DNA from: Smittia aterrima
Taxonomy: Eukaryota > Arthropoda > Insecta > Diptera > Chironomidae
Reading direction: 5' to 3'
DNA length: 64,000 bases
NCBI GenBank assembly: GCA_033063855.1
Contig: CP093831.1
Location: 27,962,001-28,026,000, forward strand
The notes beneath the pieces are model-generated. The model worked only from the letters and a program-made list of their open reading frames with translations, had not been told where the DNA came from and did not search any database. A program made the translations under genes and the position numbers. Below, piece by piece: positions 1-13,700 of this stretch. Numbering within the stretch: position 1 is the stretch's first letter; every line of letters starts with the position of its first letter.

Positions 1-3000
1 ATTATCGATTCAGAGACGAGTACACTTAACGTTTTAATCAATCAACTCAACTCGGTCAATCGTGACGAGATCTGAAAGTCTTTACTCAGCTTCAGTGACT
101 CATAAGTCACGCAAAGTCTCAAAGAATTAATTATTTTTACAAGTTTCTAACGACGACATCAAACGGCAATAAAAATAACGAAATCGCCTGTGAATTAGTG
201 ACAAGCTAACTTGAAGAGATGTTGTTCAATTAAAGTTGCACACCTGTCAGCAGCTGCTCGTCACTTATTCTCGAAGAAGCTGCAGTTGTCTGTGGAATTC
301 AGCGCGAGCGTGATAATTTCATTTTCGCCGCGTATTGTGATCAACGAGCATCATCTTCGTTGACTCTTCTCGACACTAAATGCGTGGGAGTTTGATTAAT
401 GGAATTTCTTTAATAAACTTCACGTGTTTGTTAGTTTTCTCTTTAAAATTCGCGAATCATTTCTGGGACGACGTTGATTATTTTTAAAACTATTTTGATG
501 TCAGAGTGAGTGAGAATTATGATGAAAATATTCAACTCACAAGTTGTCGTGAGCTCTTGCTGCACATTTTTAATATTCTCTGATGCATTAAAGCATCGGC
601 GAGTTGAATTTTCCAATTTGAAAATGTGTCCCGAAAGCCATAAATTTTGTGCAAACGCGCACTTAATTACATCAATAATGCAGCGCAATTGCATTGACAT
701 AATGAGACCGCAAACGCGATTGAGAGTGAGCGATCCGCGTCGAACTTGACAAATCGATTCAAACGTTTTTCGCTCTTTATAATTAAAGTGATGTTGGTCC
801 TTCACCTGTTGGGTCACAAACAATTTCTTCAACGACAGAAATATCTCTCAACGACATGAATCACTCAAACGAGAAAATATTTTCCATATTTCAAACGTAA
901 AGTGACGATTTCTGGTTTCACGAATCGAGAAAGATTAATGCGCGTTACTTTCATTGATGCGATAAGACTTTTGATGAATTGATATGACACTTGAAGTTCT
1001 CGCATTGTTCTCGATCACACAAATGTATTTTGTCGATGATGATTTTGATGAATTGAATTCGATTTGATGGCTCACACTTTAGGCTTTGTCTCTTCTCTTT
1101 TTATTTGCTTTGTCTTTCATTCAATTCATCATTCGCGGAGATTATTTTATTACAAACCTTTCGAGTTGAAGACCTCGCCGATCGTTACTTGACTCTCCTC
1201 GCATGTCCATTAAGCCCGTCAACGACTTGACAGTGATTGAAGCATTTGAAGTGATGAGCGTATGAGATTAAAGAATGCCATGTGCTAATGACTTATCCAT
1301 GTTGATTCAGCGACAAGTCAACGGTTGAGTTATGATTAATTCCATGCAGTGACCGATTAACTTTGAGTCTGATTGAGGATATCGATTATTGAGGCCTCGT
1401 CGATGATAATCTTCAGCTTCACAAGCAATAACGTTTCTCTCTGATCTTCATAAATCAAGTCACTCTAGCGAGTGGAAAATAGCGAAACTGTTTTTGCAAA
1501 TTTAACGTCGATTTTCTCTCTTCGTGTAAAACCTGTTTGCGACCTCCGTCTCGGATGTTGTTTGCTCTAAAATGAATGAGTGACTTCGACTTCGCTCCTC
1601 ATTTCCAGTAGCTTTCAAAGTAGCAAAAATATCAAATAACAACGTCGTCGTTCGCCCGTCAAAAGCTGTTTAACGTTCGTCAAATTCATCGTCGAACTCA
1701 TCATCAAACTTCGCTCGATTTTCGGTGATTGAAAGGTTGATTATTCGGTCATGAAGCGCGCAAAAAAAATTTCGACTTTTATCGATTTTAGATTCTCGTC
1801 AATTTCGTCGTAGCTTCGCTTGTCTCTCGACCTCCAACTGATGTTGTCAAATATTGTTGATGTAATTGACGACTTTCGTTGCTTTGAAGTTTATTTAAAA
1901 ATGAGAACATTTGCACGAAACTTAATTTGTTTGATTTTTTTTTTACTTTTTATTCAAAAATATTATATATAATATATTTAAAATTTATATATTATTTTTA
2001 CTTTTTATTCGAACAAAAGATTTTTTTTCGGGAGAACGAGGTTGTCATGAAAACGCATGCGATAAACCACCGCTCGCGTTTAAGGATCAACAAGTTGTTA
2101 GGATTTTTTTTGCGAGTTTAGCTTCAACGAAAATAAAAATCGCGATTTCCTGTTTGTCGCTCGAGTTGAAAGAGAAATTCTAGAATTTTCCTTAAAAGCT
2201 CATGAATTCAAATTGAAAAGTATTTGCAAGGGGGGAAAATTCTTCAATTGTTTAAGAAGAAAATTTCCATACAGAGTCGAGACAATGAAAGTCTAAATTA
2301 AGAAATAAATGAAATTTGACATTTTACTCCAACTCGGGCGTTTCTCTCTCTGCTTTGAGTTGATTCTGTCGGAATTGAAACTCCTTCGGAGGCCAGCAAC
2401 TACTCGCCGAGCATAAGAAACAATTTTCCAAATTGAATGAACATTTGTGGATGTTTCCGGAAACCCAAAAGTCACTTTGTGGCTGATAGACAAACAACAC
2501 AATTTGTTTTGTCCAGTGATTCTAATGAAAATTCTCTTGCTCTCAATTAACATTTTCTGAATGGATTTTGACATTTCTTCTCAAAAGTCTCCTCGTGTTG
2601 GTTGAATTAATTAACAAGAAAAATCATTCGCCACTAAGAATCGCGCTTCGATATCCGCGAATCGCAATTTCAACAATCGCATTGGATGATGTCGATGAAT
2701 TCCAAGAATAAAACGTGATGCATGAGTTCTTTTATTTGTTTTTAAATATCGACGACAAGAATTTTTCTCCTTTCAAGACTGAAATCGGTGCAGCTCCTCG
2801 TCCTCTCTTTTCTCTTCGCGACGAGGAAAATATTTTTCTGATGGCATTGTTCTGATAAAAAGACTTTTTATTCAAATTGCACGCATTCGAGAAGACGGTA
2901 GAGAGCGAAGAAGGAGAAGGAAGGAGAAGGCTCGAAAGAAGCAGTCGCAGAGCATAATTTATGGTTTCTGTTGGCTTATTTAGTTATGGTTAAATGTCTT

Positions 3001-4912
3001 ATTGGGAACTTATCAAACTCTTTCGTAAGAGGCGAGCGAACAAATACAAAATCAGAGAAGAAAATTCCTTTTTATTGAGCATCGGCAGCAGCAGCAGCAA
3101 AGCAATACAGATCTGCGGCTTGAAGTAACCAGAGAAGCTTAAGAAGTTTGTGTTTGTGATTCAATTGGATTAATGCACATTGCAGGTTCAATATATCGTC
3201 GAGGCAGTTCTCGGAAATTCGAGGAATTCAGACGCGAGAGAGAATCGATTTCAAGGCATTCATTTGCCGATGTTGACCTCAAACATAATGCAAAAGAATG
3301 AGACTTGAGAAAGCGAGTCGAGAACAATGATAAGTAGCTTGCGTTATGAACCTCACTTTGCTTTGTTTTTATTATTTGTTGTGATTGAAGATTTGCTTGA
3401 TTTGCTTTTCGGGGAAAAGAGTCTCGAGAGAGTTAACTAATGGATTCCAATTAGCCTAAGAAATAATTAGAAGCTTGATCGATCAACATCACGAGGCGTT
3501 GAATAAACTTTTAATTAAGTTGTTAAACGCAATGAATGTTTGACAAACAAAATCGTTTAATTAATTTCGATATTTGCACGAGAGATTTTTTTCTTTAAAG
3601 CAAACATTTCTTTGAAACATTGTTTGATCTCTCCTCAGAAGTTGTGCAATTGATTTCGTTTTACACGAGGCGCTAAATGGAATGTGTTCAATGCACCACT
3701 GAGACCGCAAAGAAACTCTCCGAGAAATTGTTTCATCAACCAAGCAAACACATTACGCGCTCAAAGCATTCGCTGTTTACATTTGTCGATCGGCTTTAAG
3801 CCACAAACTTAGATCTCGAGCTAGAAACAAAAAGCTTCGCTTCGACACAAAAATTTCTTTCATTTCTGCCGTCGAGTGTTGATTTTATAAATTGGTTTCA
3901 AGTGTTGCTTTGTATCTTCATCAAATATTAACTCACCTCTCTCGTTCTCTCGCTCGTAGAAGTAATCGCGAGCTCTAATTACAAAATCTTTGTCGAAAAA
4001 TTACAGAAAACTTGCAACTGATGTGTTAGTCAAATGTGGGCGTGAGTGAATGTAAAACAAACGGCGATTCAATCAAATACATTCGAAAGAGTTTTTATTG
4101 ATGTAACAGCAGCAGCAGCAGCTTCTGAGACAATAGCAACATAAATAATCGCAACGGATTGTGCAGCAATGGTCGTGAGTCGTTTAATGAACCGAATCAA
4201 AGTAAATCGCGCAACGGAAGCGATTTCTGGTTTGTCGATGACCAAAGATTTTCTTATCAGTTGGAAAATTGTTATTCATGGAATTTAAATTAAACGGCGA
4301 TAAGAGAAAATGCTTGAGAAGGTGAAAAGGAAAATCAAGTGAAAGGTTTTTCTTTTTATGACTTTGACACGATTCGTGTGTCGAGCGAGGGAAGGAAATG
4401 AAATCTTTCTCCAATTCTGAAAGGAAACTCTCGAGGGATTTCTCTTTTAAATGATTGGTCGTTCATTGGGTCATCGTCGATGACTTTTAAGGAATTCTCC
4501 GACTAAACCTTAATCCAAGGGATTTGAGGAAGTTTATCTGAAGCCTTGCGAAATAAATTCTCATCGAATTCGCTTGGTTGCAAGATCAATGAGTCCATCG
4601 AGATGCCAGTTTGTGCTTTTAAAATATTTCTTACGAACCAGAAGTGGCCGACCGCCTGGAAGTCGCAACCATCGGCGATTAATCTGAGCTAATTAGCCAT
4701 TAAACATTCTTCTCTTTATCTCCGCAAGTGAGAAGTGAAAAAAGAAATTTCTCGACTCAAGAATCAAAGCAAACTGCATGGCAATCTCTGCTTCCTTATT
4801 GCAGTGTCTCAATCGAACTGCTCCGTTGGTCACTGCCGTCATTAATCTCTCTCTCTCTCTCTTGTTGTTGAAGCAAATATTTCATGTGAGATTCTTTATT
4901 TTCCCTTTGCAG
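1..4912. other. Non-coding DNA upstream of, or intronic to, teashirt
   Basis: I find no convincing coding exon here. The first recognisable teashirt coding exon begins at 4913 in the middle of a codon, so an earlier exon must exist. None starting with a plausible ATG and ending in the right phase is visible here, so this is probably first-intron or upstream regulatory DNA. It is AT-rich, with an AT-only patch near 1961-2000 and short CAG runs near 3087 and 4110. The small open frames on either strand lack plausible protein composition. Confidence 0.5.
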
Positions 4913-7900
4913 ACGAAGGTGAAGAGGGTGTAAATATAAACGAGAATAATGATGCCCAGAAGGATGAGCTGTCAACAGGGTCAGCAAGTCCATCATCGAC
5001 AAACTCCATGGACGTTCCCGAAGTACAAACCACGACAACTTCTTCATTAATCAAATCGAAAGCAACACATCCACGCTCGAAAGATGCTCGCAATCGTCTC
5101 GCCGCTCATCAGTTGCTTTTATCTCGTCGAACCGACTCACCACACGATGATCTGGAGCGAAATATTCCCGTCACACTGATCGACCATGAAACTGGACTCA
5201 AACGGTAAGTTCTTGTTTGCTTTGCTTTCAATAGTTTCGTCGACGAAACCAGATATCTACCTGAGCTATCGAGCAGCGAGTGTTGAAGTCATGAATCATG
5301 AATAAATATTCAAGTAGCTGCACATTAAATGAAATAATTCAATAAAATATGAAATATTGAGTCTCAACTACTTGCGAGACCTTCACGACGTTAGATATTT
5401 ACATTGAACGTTGAAGTTAGCAAAAGAAAAGGAAAATACCTTCCGTCACTTAATTGATATCAGGCAACTTATGAATGATTGATCCGTCGAGGGTGGAATA
5501 AGCTTTCATTAATAAATTTTCTTTATTTTCCTTCATCAAGAAAATATTTTCATTTCCTTTTGGACTGACCTGAGAGAGGAGTTTATGGGCAAACGGAAAA
5601 GTATTCGGTCAAACTCACATAAATATCAATCTCGCCCCTTTCGAGCCATTCCAACCCCACACTCGTTGTTTTTATGATTATTTGAATGATTAAAAGATCT
5701 TAATTTATGGATGATGTCCGAGGAATGAACGTCCGAGAATAAATTGCGCAAGTGAAAATGTGAAATTAGGAGAAATGTTGATGATAACAATAAATTATTA
5801 GTTTTATGGATTTAGTTTTTCTTTCTGCGTGAAGAAGCAATTTAGAGATGTCGTTAATCTTTGAAGAATATTTGTCCAAGCAATCGAAGGAATTGTCGTA
5901 GGTGGAACAATTCGATTCTTTAATTTAATAACAAAACTCGAATGAAAACTAAATTTTCTTTGCTCAACTATTTATGAGCTGCCCGGAGCTGCTCTGCTCT
6001 GCTTTGCTGTAGACTTGACGTCAACTCAGCTCTCGGTGTTAATACTTGAGAGCGATCAGTTTCCAAGTCACAAGAAAAAGCTTAAAAAGATTAACTGAGC
6101 GACGAGAGTGACACAAAAATTCTTTTTGACTGACATTGACTTGCACAAAGTTTTCTGTTTGTGTGTCTTGCATTTCATGCACTTTCCGTTCGTCGTCGTC
6201 GTCGTTGACTCTTTCTGAAAGAGAATTATTAATCACAGTTTCGGGGATTCAGTTTCGTTCAGTTCACCCACAATAAATTCACGAGTAAAATATTTTTCAG
6301 TCTCTCTCGTTTCTGTTGACTCGAGTCGAGTGACAAGTTTATGAGACACGAGACGCTTCTTGTTGGGGAGAAACTTTAGAATGCAAAGAAAGATTTTTGC
6401 GGGTTTTGATGCAATTTCTGTTGATGTTAATTGAGTGACAGAAGCTTCATAAAATTCATTTGAATGATGCAAGGCAACTGAGAGAGTGAGTCTGATCCGT
6501 CTGTGACGCATCGCATCAATTTCCACTCTGTCAGTTAACGACCGAAATAAAAACAATAAATCAACGCAATAAAAATGTATTTTTGTTCGACTTTGCCAAA
6601 GCAAAAAAAAAAATGAAAAGCAGAAAGAAACATAAATATTTCACCGACACACATTCACAGCTTTTCATGCAGTCGAAAATATTTTGTAATAAAATCCTCT
6701 CCGAGCAATGCTTTTCCCCTTAATTTCGTGTAGACACACGAGCTCGTTGAGAGGTATTTACCCTTCCCGAAGTAAAACACAAAGTCGCTCTCCGATTATG
6801 CTCTCGGATCTCGTTTGCTGTCCCTCTTGCGCAAACGCTGCCGAGTGGAAGAGCGAGCGAAACGGAAACCGAAAACAACAACGACGACACATCAAAGAAA
6901 CTTCATCACATCAGTCAGTTGAAATTTGAAATACAGACGTGATAGAAGTGAAAAGGTTCCGCGACTTTTCACATGAAAAATATTAAAATATTTCTAAGTA
7001 ACTGGGACTGAGGAGCAATAGGATATAAGCTCGCTTAAGCGAAAGCAACTTAGGAAAATAAAATTGTGCCAAAGAAATAATAAAAAGTCAATGAAAGTCT
7101 CGCTCAGTGCATTGTGTGAAAGTTGCCGCAAAATAATGAAAGGAAAATATATCAAAAATATCAGAAAATCGAGCCGATAGTGACATCTAGTGGTTGAGCT
7201 TCGAGAAAAATTCGGAAAATTCAGTTGAAGTTGAAATGATTTGTAAAAAATTGAATTAAAGGAAATTAATTGTGGAAAAATTGAAAACGATAAGAAAATG
7301 ATGTTGCACGAGGCTGCAGTGATGCTCGAGATCTATCGACAGGCTCTGAACGCCAGGTTAGCGTCAAATGATTTTTAATTAACTCGTCGCCGTCGACTGC
7401 AAATATTTAAATGAAATGAATCTTTTTCGCCGTCGAGAAATGAAGCAGTTTTAAGTTATTTGCTCGGTTTGTGTAGGCTGCGCTTCTTGGAAAAACAAAT
7501 AAAATCGATAAGATTTATGTCTGAACATCTGTGGCAGATTTTTGTTTTATTTTAGTTTCTTTGAGTCCATTTTCGATTTCGTGCACCAAAGAAATAATTG
7601 TTTCGTCTTTCGTTTCGCCATCAAAATTCGCACCAAACATTTTTTTTACTCCTTTCGGTTTCTGTCATTTTAACGAAACTTGGATTTTAATTGGATTTAG
7701 AGTTCGAAGAGATGGACCGTTCGATTGAATTAAAACTCGGAAAGTGTGATCGAATGTTGTGATACCGGAAATTTTGAAATTCGTGGAAAAAGAAGAAAAA
7801 TTAATTTAAAAAATATTTTGCCTTCTAAGTCGAATTAATTTATTTGTGCAATTATTTATTTTCTCTTTTGTCGTTTTCTCATTTCAGTGAAATGGCGAGC

Positions 7901-10900
7901 CCACGATGTCAATCGAGAGATTCGTCAAGCGGTGGTCGTTGTCCATCGGATGAGTCAGTTTATTCAGGTAGGACGACTAACGGATTCAATTTCATTCGAA
8001 CTGAGAAACTAAACTTTTGAAATATTTCTCTCTCAGGTGCTGCCGCAGCGCTCTTGCCTCAACATTCAGCGGCAATGGCTGCTTACTTGAATGTAGCAGC
8101 CGCCGCAGCTGCCCAGCAGAATCGACTCATGTTATCGTCTCCACTTCGTCATCACAACCTCCATCGCGATCGCTCGATGTCTCCGACTGAGAACGATGAA
8201 CCAATTTTGGATTTTAGTAAAAAAAGAAAGACGAGCAGTGATCAAAGCGACTCAAACGATGAGAACATGAGCGATAATGAAGGTGGACACATGATGAAGC
8301 AACAAAGTGGTGCATTGGATCTATCGGTTAGTAGAAAGCGTATTACGAACGACGACTCGCCTCACCATTCGCCACGCAAAATGCCGCGACCAGGTCACGA
8401 CTATAAACCGTCAATCGTAACACCTTGGACATCACCTGTCGCAGCGCAATTACCGTTCTTCGCGAACGCTGTTGCTGCTGCTGGACTTTCACCAAAAACA
8501 TTAAACTCCGATTGGAACGGTAAAAATAAACTCCACCACTCGCTGCCAAGCGATGCAACGAAAGCGTTGGAGAAGATGTCCGAGCTGAGTCGCATCGGTG
8601 ATGACATGTTTAGATCATCAAATAATAATAATTCATCGCACGGCGGAAGTCATGGGGGAGGCAATTCAGGTTCAAGTTCTAGTGGTGTAAGTGTAGGAGC
8701 GACGACAACAGGTCGACACAGCGCTTGGCAATCGCATTGGTTGAATAAAGGCGCTGATTCTGCGAAAGACGTTTTGAAATGTGTTTGGTGTAAGCAAAGC
8801 TTCCCATCTCTCGCTGCTATGACGACTCACATGAAGGAAACAAAGCATTGCGGTGTCAGCGTTCCGCCTCAATCAAGTTCACATCAGCAACAACAACAGC
8901 AGCAAATGCATTCACAGAGCTCATCAAATTCTCACAACTCGCAATCAAAGTCTGATCTTAACTTGTTGATCAAAGAGACAATGCCGTTGCCGAGAAAGCT
9001 CGTTCGTGGTCAAGATGTTTGGTTAGGCAAAGGAGCTGAACAGACGAGACAGATTTTAAAGTGCATGTGGTGTGGTCAAAGCTTCCGATCGTTATCTGAG
9101 ATGACAACTCATATGCAACAGACTCAACATTACACGAACATCATCTCGCAAGAGCAAATCATCTCGTGGAAGACTGGAGGCGGCAATGGACCGAGTGGAC
9201 CTAACAATAGCGGAAATGGAAGTGGAAATGAGTCAAATCAAAGTGAAAAAGTGTCGAGTGCAAACACAAGCGCTGCTAGTCAGCCGCAAGCTCCACAAGC
9301 GCCATCAGCTTCGACCAATAGCCACGTCAGTGCTGTTCTCACATGCAAAGTCTGCGATCAAGCCTTCTCATCGTTGAAGGAGTTGAGCAATCACATGGTG
9401 AAGAATGCTCACTACAAGGAGCACATAATGAGGTCGATAACAGAGAGCGGCAGTCGTCGGAGACAGACGAGAGAAAAGCGCAAAAAGTCGTTGCCAGTGC
9501 GAAAACTTTTGGAAATCGAACGTGCACAGAATGGCGATAATCCGATGCTCAACAAACCGTTGCGCGACATCAGTGCTGGACGAATCACGTGCGAGAAGTG
9601 CGGAGACAAAATCGACATGGCATTGTTCGTTGATCACATCCGACAGTGCATTGGCAGTGTCTCTCCAGCTCAGAAGCTAAAATCGGCATTGATGTCAAAC
9701 TCGATTATTCCGCCAGGTTCGGTTAGTCCAGTGATGACGCCAAGCAGTCGTGATGGTCGCAAGAGCGTTGACAGCGATGTGACATCGCCAAATTCAACTC
9801 GTCAACGATCTCCCGTTTCGACAAACTCTTTGGATCTCTCGAGTAAATCGACCAAGGATAACGTTTCAAGTGAGAAGTCTTCGTCGTCGCCATCGGTACT
9901 TAATGCCATTGAACAGTTGATTGAGAAAAGTTTCGACACGAGATCTCGTCACGGGTCAACAAACTTTCCAAGCGTCAATCAAAACTCGTCCGCTCTTGGC
10001 TCAAGTATTTTGAAGCGACTCGGAATCGACGAAAGTGTTGATTACACGAAACCACTCGTCGATGCTCAGACGATGACATTACTTAGAAATTATCATTCGC
10101 AACAAGTTTATTTGGCGCAGTTTGGACGACGCGAGAGAAGCGGAAGTGAATCGAGTTCGATTTCTGAACGAGGCAGCAGTCGCGTTGATTCCCTAACGCC
10201 AGAAAAAAAGTTTGACGTGTCATCAGTTCATGCTTCGTCGTTGCGTGCGACACCCGAGAGCAACAACAAAGCAAGCACTCACAATGATTCCGATGACGAT
10301 AAACCACTGAAAATTAAAAGGGAAATCGCCGACGATTGCGATGATAGACGCAGCAATTCGGCAATCAAAATTAAGAAGGAGGCAGACGACGACGATGATA
10401 CAGTTCGCAATAGCTCGAGGGAGAGCGCCAATCAAAATAACGAAACCGATGATGAGGACGATAAGCCACTAAAGTTAATCAAAACTGCAAAATTGATGAA
10501 TAATCGTAGTCCTCGAGAGAGTCCAACCAGCCCTGCCAGCGATCAACAATCCGTTGCATCACGCTCGACTCCCAATGAATCAAATAAACGAAACATGAGC
10601 AGCGGCAGCTTAGGCGCTTTGTCGTCAATGTTCGACAACTTGGGAAACGTCGACAAGCAAATGGCCGAGAATGGCCAAGGAAAGCGATCAAAGGCTCATC
10701 CTTTGGCAGCTCTTCAAAAACTTTGTGACAAGAAAAGCACTGAGAATCCAAATAGCCGATCCAACAGTAACTCGCAAGCTTTGTCAGCGTCGCCTTCGCT
10801 GCAGCAAAACAATCGAACTGGTGCAATATTAGCTTTTAGTTGGGCATGCAACGACGGAATCATATCAGACGAGTCGAACTTTAAATGCGCTTTTTGTGAT

Positions 10901-11266
10901 ACGACGTTCAATTCGAAAGGCGCTTATCGTCATCATTTGTCAAAGGCACATTTTATCAACGACGATGCAATGTCAGAGACCGTTCAATTGAAGGCAAACT
11001 CAAAGCTACCGCCACCGTCTCAATCTCCTAAATCGCCGCTCTCGATCTCGCCCAAGTCGAATGCCAGCGCTGAGATTAATCGAGGCAACGGATTGGCATT
11101 GCTCAAAAAATCACCGTCACCTGTTAGCACTCAATCATCCAATGAACGTCATAATAAATCAGATCACTCGGCATCATCGTCAGCCGCCGCATTCGACGAG
11201 AGTCCGCACTCAAAGTTCTTAAAATACACCGAACTGGCAAAACAATTATCTTCAAAATACGTTTGA
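4913..11266 (+). CDS. tsh: Teashirt/tiptop zinc-finger transcription factor, long isoform (5' end missing)
   Basis: Nuclear C2H2 transcription factor of the Teashirt/TSHZ family, known in flies for trunk identity, limb and eye development. Exons: 4913-5204, 7888-7967, 8037-11266, all joining in phase (1199 codons visible). Fingers have the family form C-x2-C-x12-H-x4/5-H. In short-isoform numbering they start near residues 295, 389, 483 and 997, with an atypical one near 565. Family blocks seen include WQSHWLNKG, LPRKLVRGQDVWLGKG and SILKRLGIDESVDY. GALDLS near residue 139 resembles a CtBP-binding motif. There are poly-Ala, poly-Gln and Ser-rich stretches. The C-terminal finger is a feature of Tiptop and vertebrate TSHZ that Drosophila Teashirt lacks, so this may be the undivided ancestral gene. 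The TSHZ homeodomain is absent. The exon at 4913 starts with the last two bases of a codon, so the initiating exon lies upstream. Confidence 0.93.
5205..7297 (+). other. Teashirt intron and probable promoter of the short isoform
   Basis: Non-coding stretch between the two alternative N-terminal exons. For the long isoform it is the first part of an intron reaching 7887. For the short isoform its 3' end must carry a promoter and 5' UTR. A TATA-like GATATAAGC near 7021 is followed by the 12-base palindrome TCGCTTAAGCGA. No confident initiator could be assigned. A TCG trinucleotide run lies near 6192-6205. Confidence 0.5.
7298..7356 (+). CDS. tsh: Alternative first coding exon of teashirt (short isoform)
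   Basis: This exon encodes MMLHEAAVMLEIYRQALNA, which closely matches the known N terminus of Drosophila Teashirt. It is followed by a gttagc donor and ends two bases into a codon. The exon 4913-5204 also ends two bases into a codon, so both can splice to 7888, where the T completes either AGT (Ser) or CGT (Arg). Joined to 7888-7967 and 8037-11266 it gives a 1122-residue protein. Two adjacent ATGs (7298 and 7301) could initiate. A separate internal promoter is expected within the few hundred bases upstream, but I could not pin down its core elements. Confidence 0.85.
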
Positions 11267-13700
11267 CATTCCTAAAATATTTAAGCACTTTATAATCTTT
11301 CTTCTCGCGCGCTTAAACTGTTTTCCACCTCATCCCACAATTTTCCTTTCTCTCCCCCTTAGCACACAAACAATCTGTTGAGAGTTTTTATTTATTTATC
11401 GCTTTCCCCCTCCGGAAAATTTCCTTCCTTTTCTCTTATGCTGTGTGTGAATGCTCTTGCTCCGAGTCGAATGGGGGGAGTGAGTGGGAATCGAGCAGAC
11501 GACGACGTGAGAATTTATTTGGAAGAACATTTATCACATATCCTGGAGTCTGATTTCTTTGGCGTACGAGCCTTCCTTGCCACCCCAAAATCCCGCGCGC
11601 GTGAAAAATGTTTTCCCTCTGATTTCGAGAACAGAGCTTCTCAAGAAACAGTTTGAGAAGCTCCCCCCGAAGAAGAAGTTCGTGCTTAAGAATGTAAGAA
11701 ACACATTTGTATACATAACTAGAGAAGAAAGCGATGGAAAGTTGTTTGAATAAATCGTAAACAAGTGAAAATTGATGAAACTCGATTAAATCATGTGATG
11801 CCACATATCTAAGTTTCAAAAAAGCATAATTAATTAAACTAACTCGCTATAAATGTAACTTATAAGAAGCCCCAAGCTGTACATACATACGTAAGACTTC
11901 AATGAAGCTGATTAAGTCTGTTTTTTGCATAAGTAGGATTTGATGATGAGGAAACGTCTTTTTAAAGTTATACGAAGCTAATGTCGAAGCATTGATTGCA
12001 AAGCTATTCTGTTCCTTTTTGCTTCTGTTCAAACTTCTTACTTTTGGAACATGAATGAAACACTTTTGGTATACAACAGACGAAATAATAGATACGATGA
12101 GACAATGTGAAGTTTTAGGCCACAAAAAAATGTTTAAGAAAATGAATTTTATTTAAACGCCGATAATCTAAAATATTATTATATATTATATATTACATAT
12201 ATTTATATTATATTTAATATATAATATATAATATTATATATAAAAATATAGTCAACTTACTCGAAAGAAGAAACTCCTTGTATACGGTAAAGCGATACAG
12301 AGAAATCATAAAATTCAAAATGTTTGTGCCAAATTTCGAAATAAAAAAATTGCTTTTGAGAGAAAGAGTTTTCTGGATTTTTCCTTGTAAATGGAAAATT
12401 TTTTCGTCTTCTAATTTGTGATTCAAAGAAAAAAATCGAGAGAAATTGTAAATTACAAAGAAAAAGTAAATGAAAGTTGAAAATAATTAAAATCGTCAAC
12501 TTTTTCTTTCGTAATTTATGGATTCTCCCTAAGAGAGTAAAAAGCAGTTCATAAAACACAACTTGCCCACTTAATTGACTCCGGCCTTTTAACATCAGCT
12601 TCTCAGTTCTCTTTTTGCGAAATACGAAACTTTTATTTCACTTTTACGAGAATGAAATTTATTGTAATGCAGTTTACTCTAAAGAAAAAAAAAACCTTGA
12701 ACGTTAAGAAATAATGATAAACGAAGAAAAAAAATATTAAGACTTTTAATAATGTAAATTATTTGAAACTAAAAATTGTATATCGAGCAACAGCAAAAGA
12801 AAAAAAAATGAAATATTCCGCCAGATTAGTCGAATGGATGAGTCTTTTTTTAACGAATCAAAAAGCTGTAAATAAATTGACATTCATGCATTTAAAGATG
12901 GACATTTGAAGACGAGAACAATTAATTCATTTGTAAAATGAACAAAAAAATGAAAACGTATACGTATTTACTGCTATAACAAGAAGCAACCTGCAAAACA
13001 AAATCAAGTTAAAGAAAGTTCATGTAACATTTAGGAAATTATCGTTTCTACGTCAGAAAAAAAAACATTTTCTTGTTCTTCCAAAATAAAAGTTTCACTC
13101 AATCGAATCTTGTTAAACTCTAAAGGATTAAAAGGATTCGATTGAAGTGAAATATTTAAAAGAAATTCATAAGTTTTTGATCCAAATATCTGGGAATATT
13201 ACTATACGAGCAAGAAAACATTTTGAGATACAAGCGAACTCTGTATACGTTAAAACATTAAAAATCCTTTTTCAAACACAAAATAAAATCAAAGTATTGT
13301 TCGTAAGAAGAGCAGAGGAAATCGTTTAAAAGCTTATCCACGCAGTCAGTCATCATTCGTTTTGGAAAGAAAAAAAAATTAAGAAAAAAAAGTTTTAAAC
13401 TATCACAAGAATTACGAAGGAGAGAAGTTCTTCAAACTTTCATTGCGAATGACTCAATTAAAAGCGAGATCATTTCTTCAAATAAAGTCTCTTAAAAAGC
13501 TCAAACGACGAAATAATAAAAACACTGTACATGTTAAAGAATAAATAACAATAAAATATTAAAAATATTGAAAAATACAAAAATTTCTTTAAAATATTTT
13601 TTCAGATTTTTGTACTCTCCCTAACGCATTCCCGGGAACCTTAATAAAATATTTTGATTTATTACCTTTTATTGCGCATAAAACTATCGAGAAATATATT
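11267..13700 (+). other. Probable teashirt 3' UTR and 3' flank
   Basis: Very AT-rich plus-strand sequence after the teashirt stop. It has several candidate poly(A) signals, the first good one AATAAA at 11749-11754 and more around 13540-13545. An AT-only, self-complementary patch lies at about 12170-12250. No supported coding exon is present. How far the transcript runs cannot be settled from sequence alone. Confidence 0.45.

Noticed and set aside
6233..6604. 123-codon minus-strand frame
   Set aside because: No motif or splice context. It lies in a teashirt intron and has an unremarkable composition.
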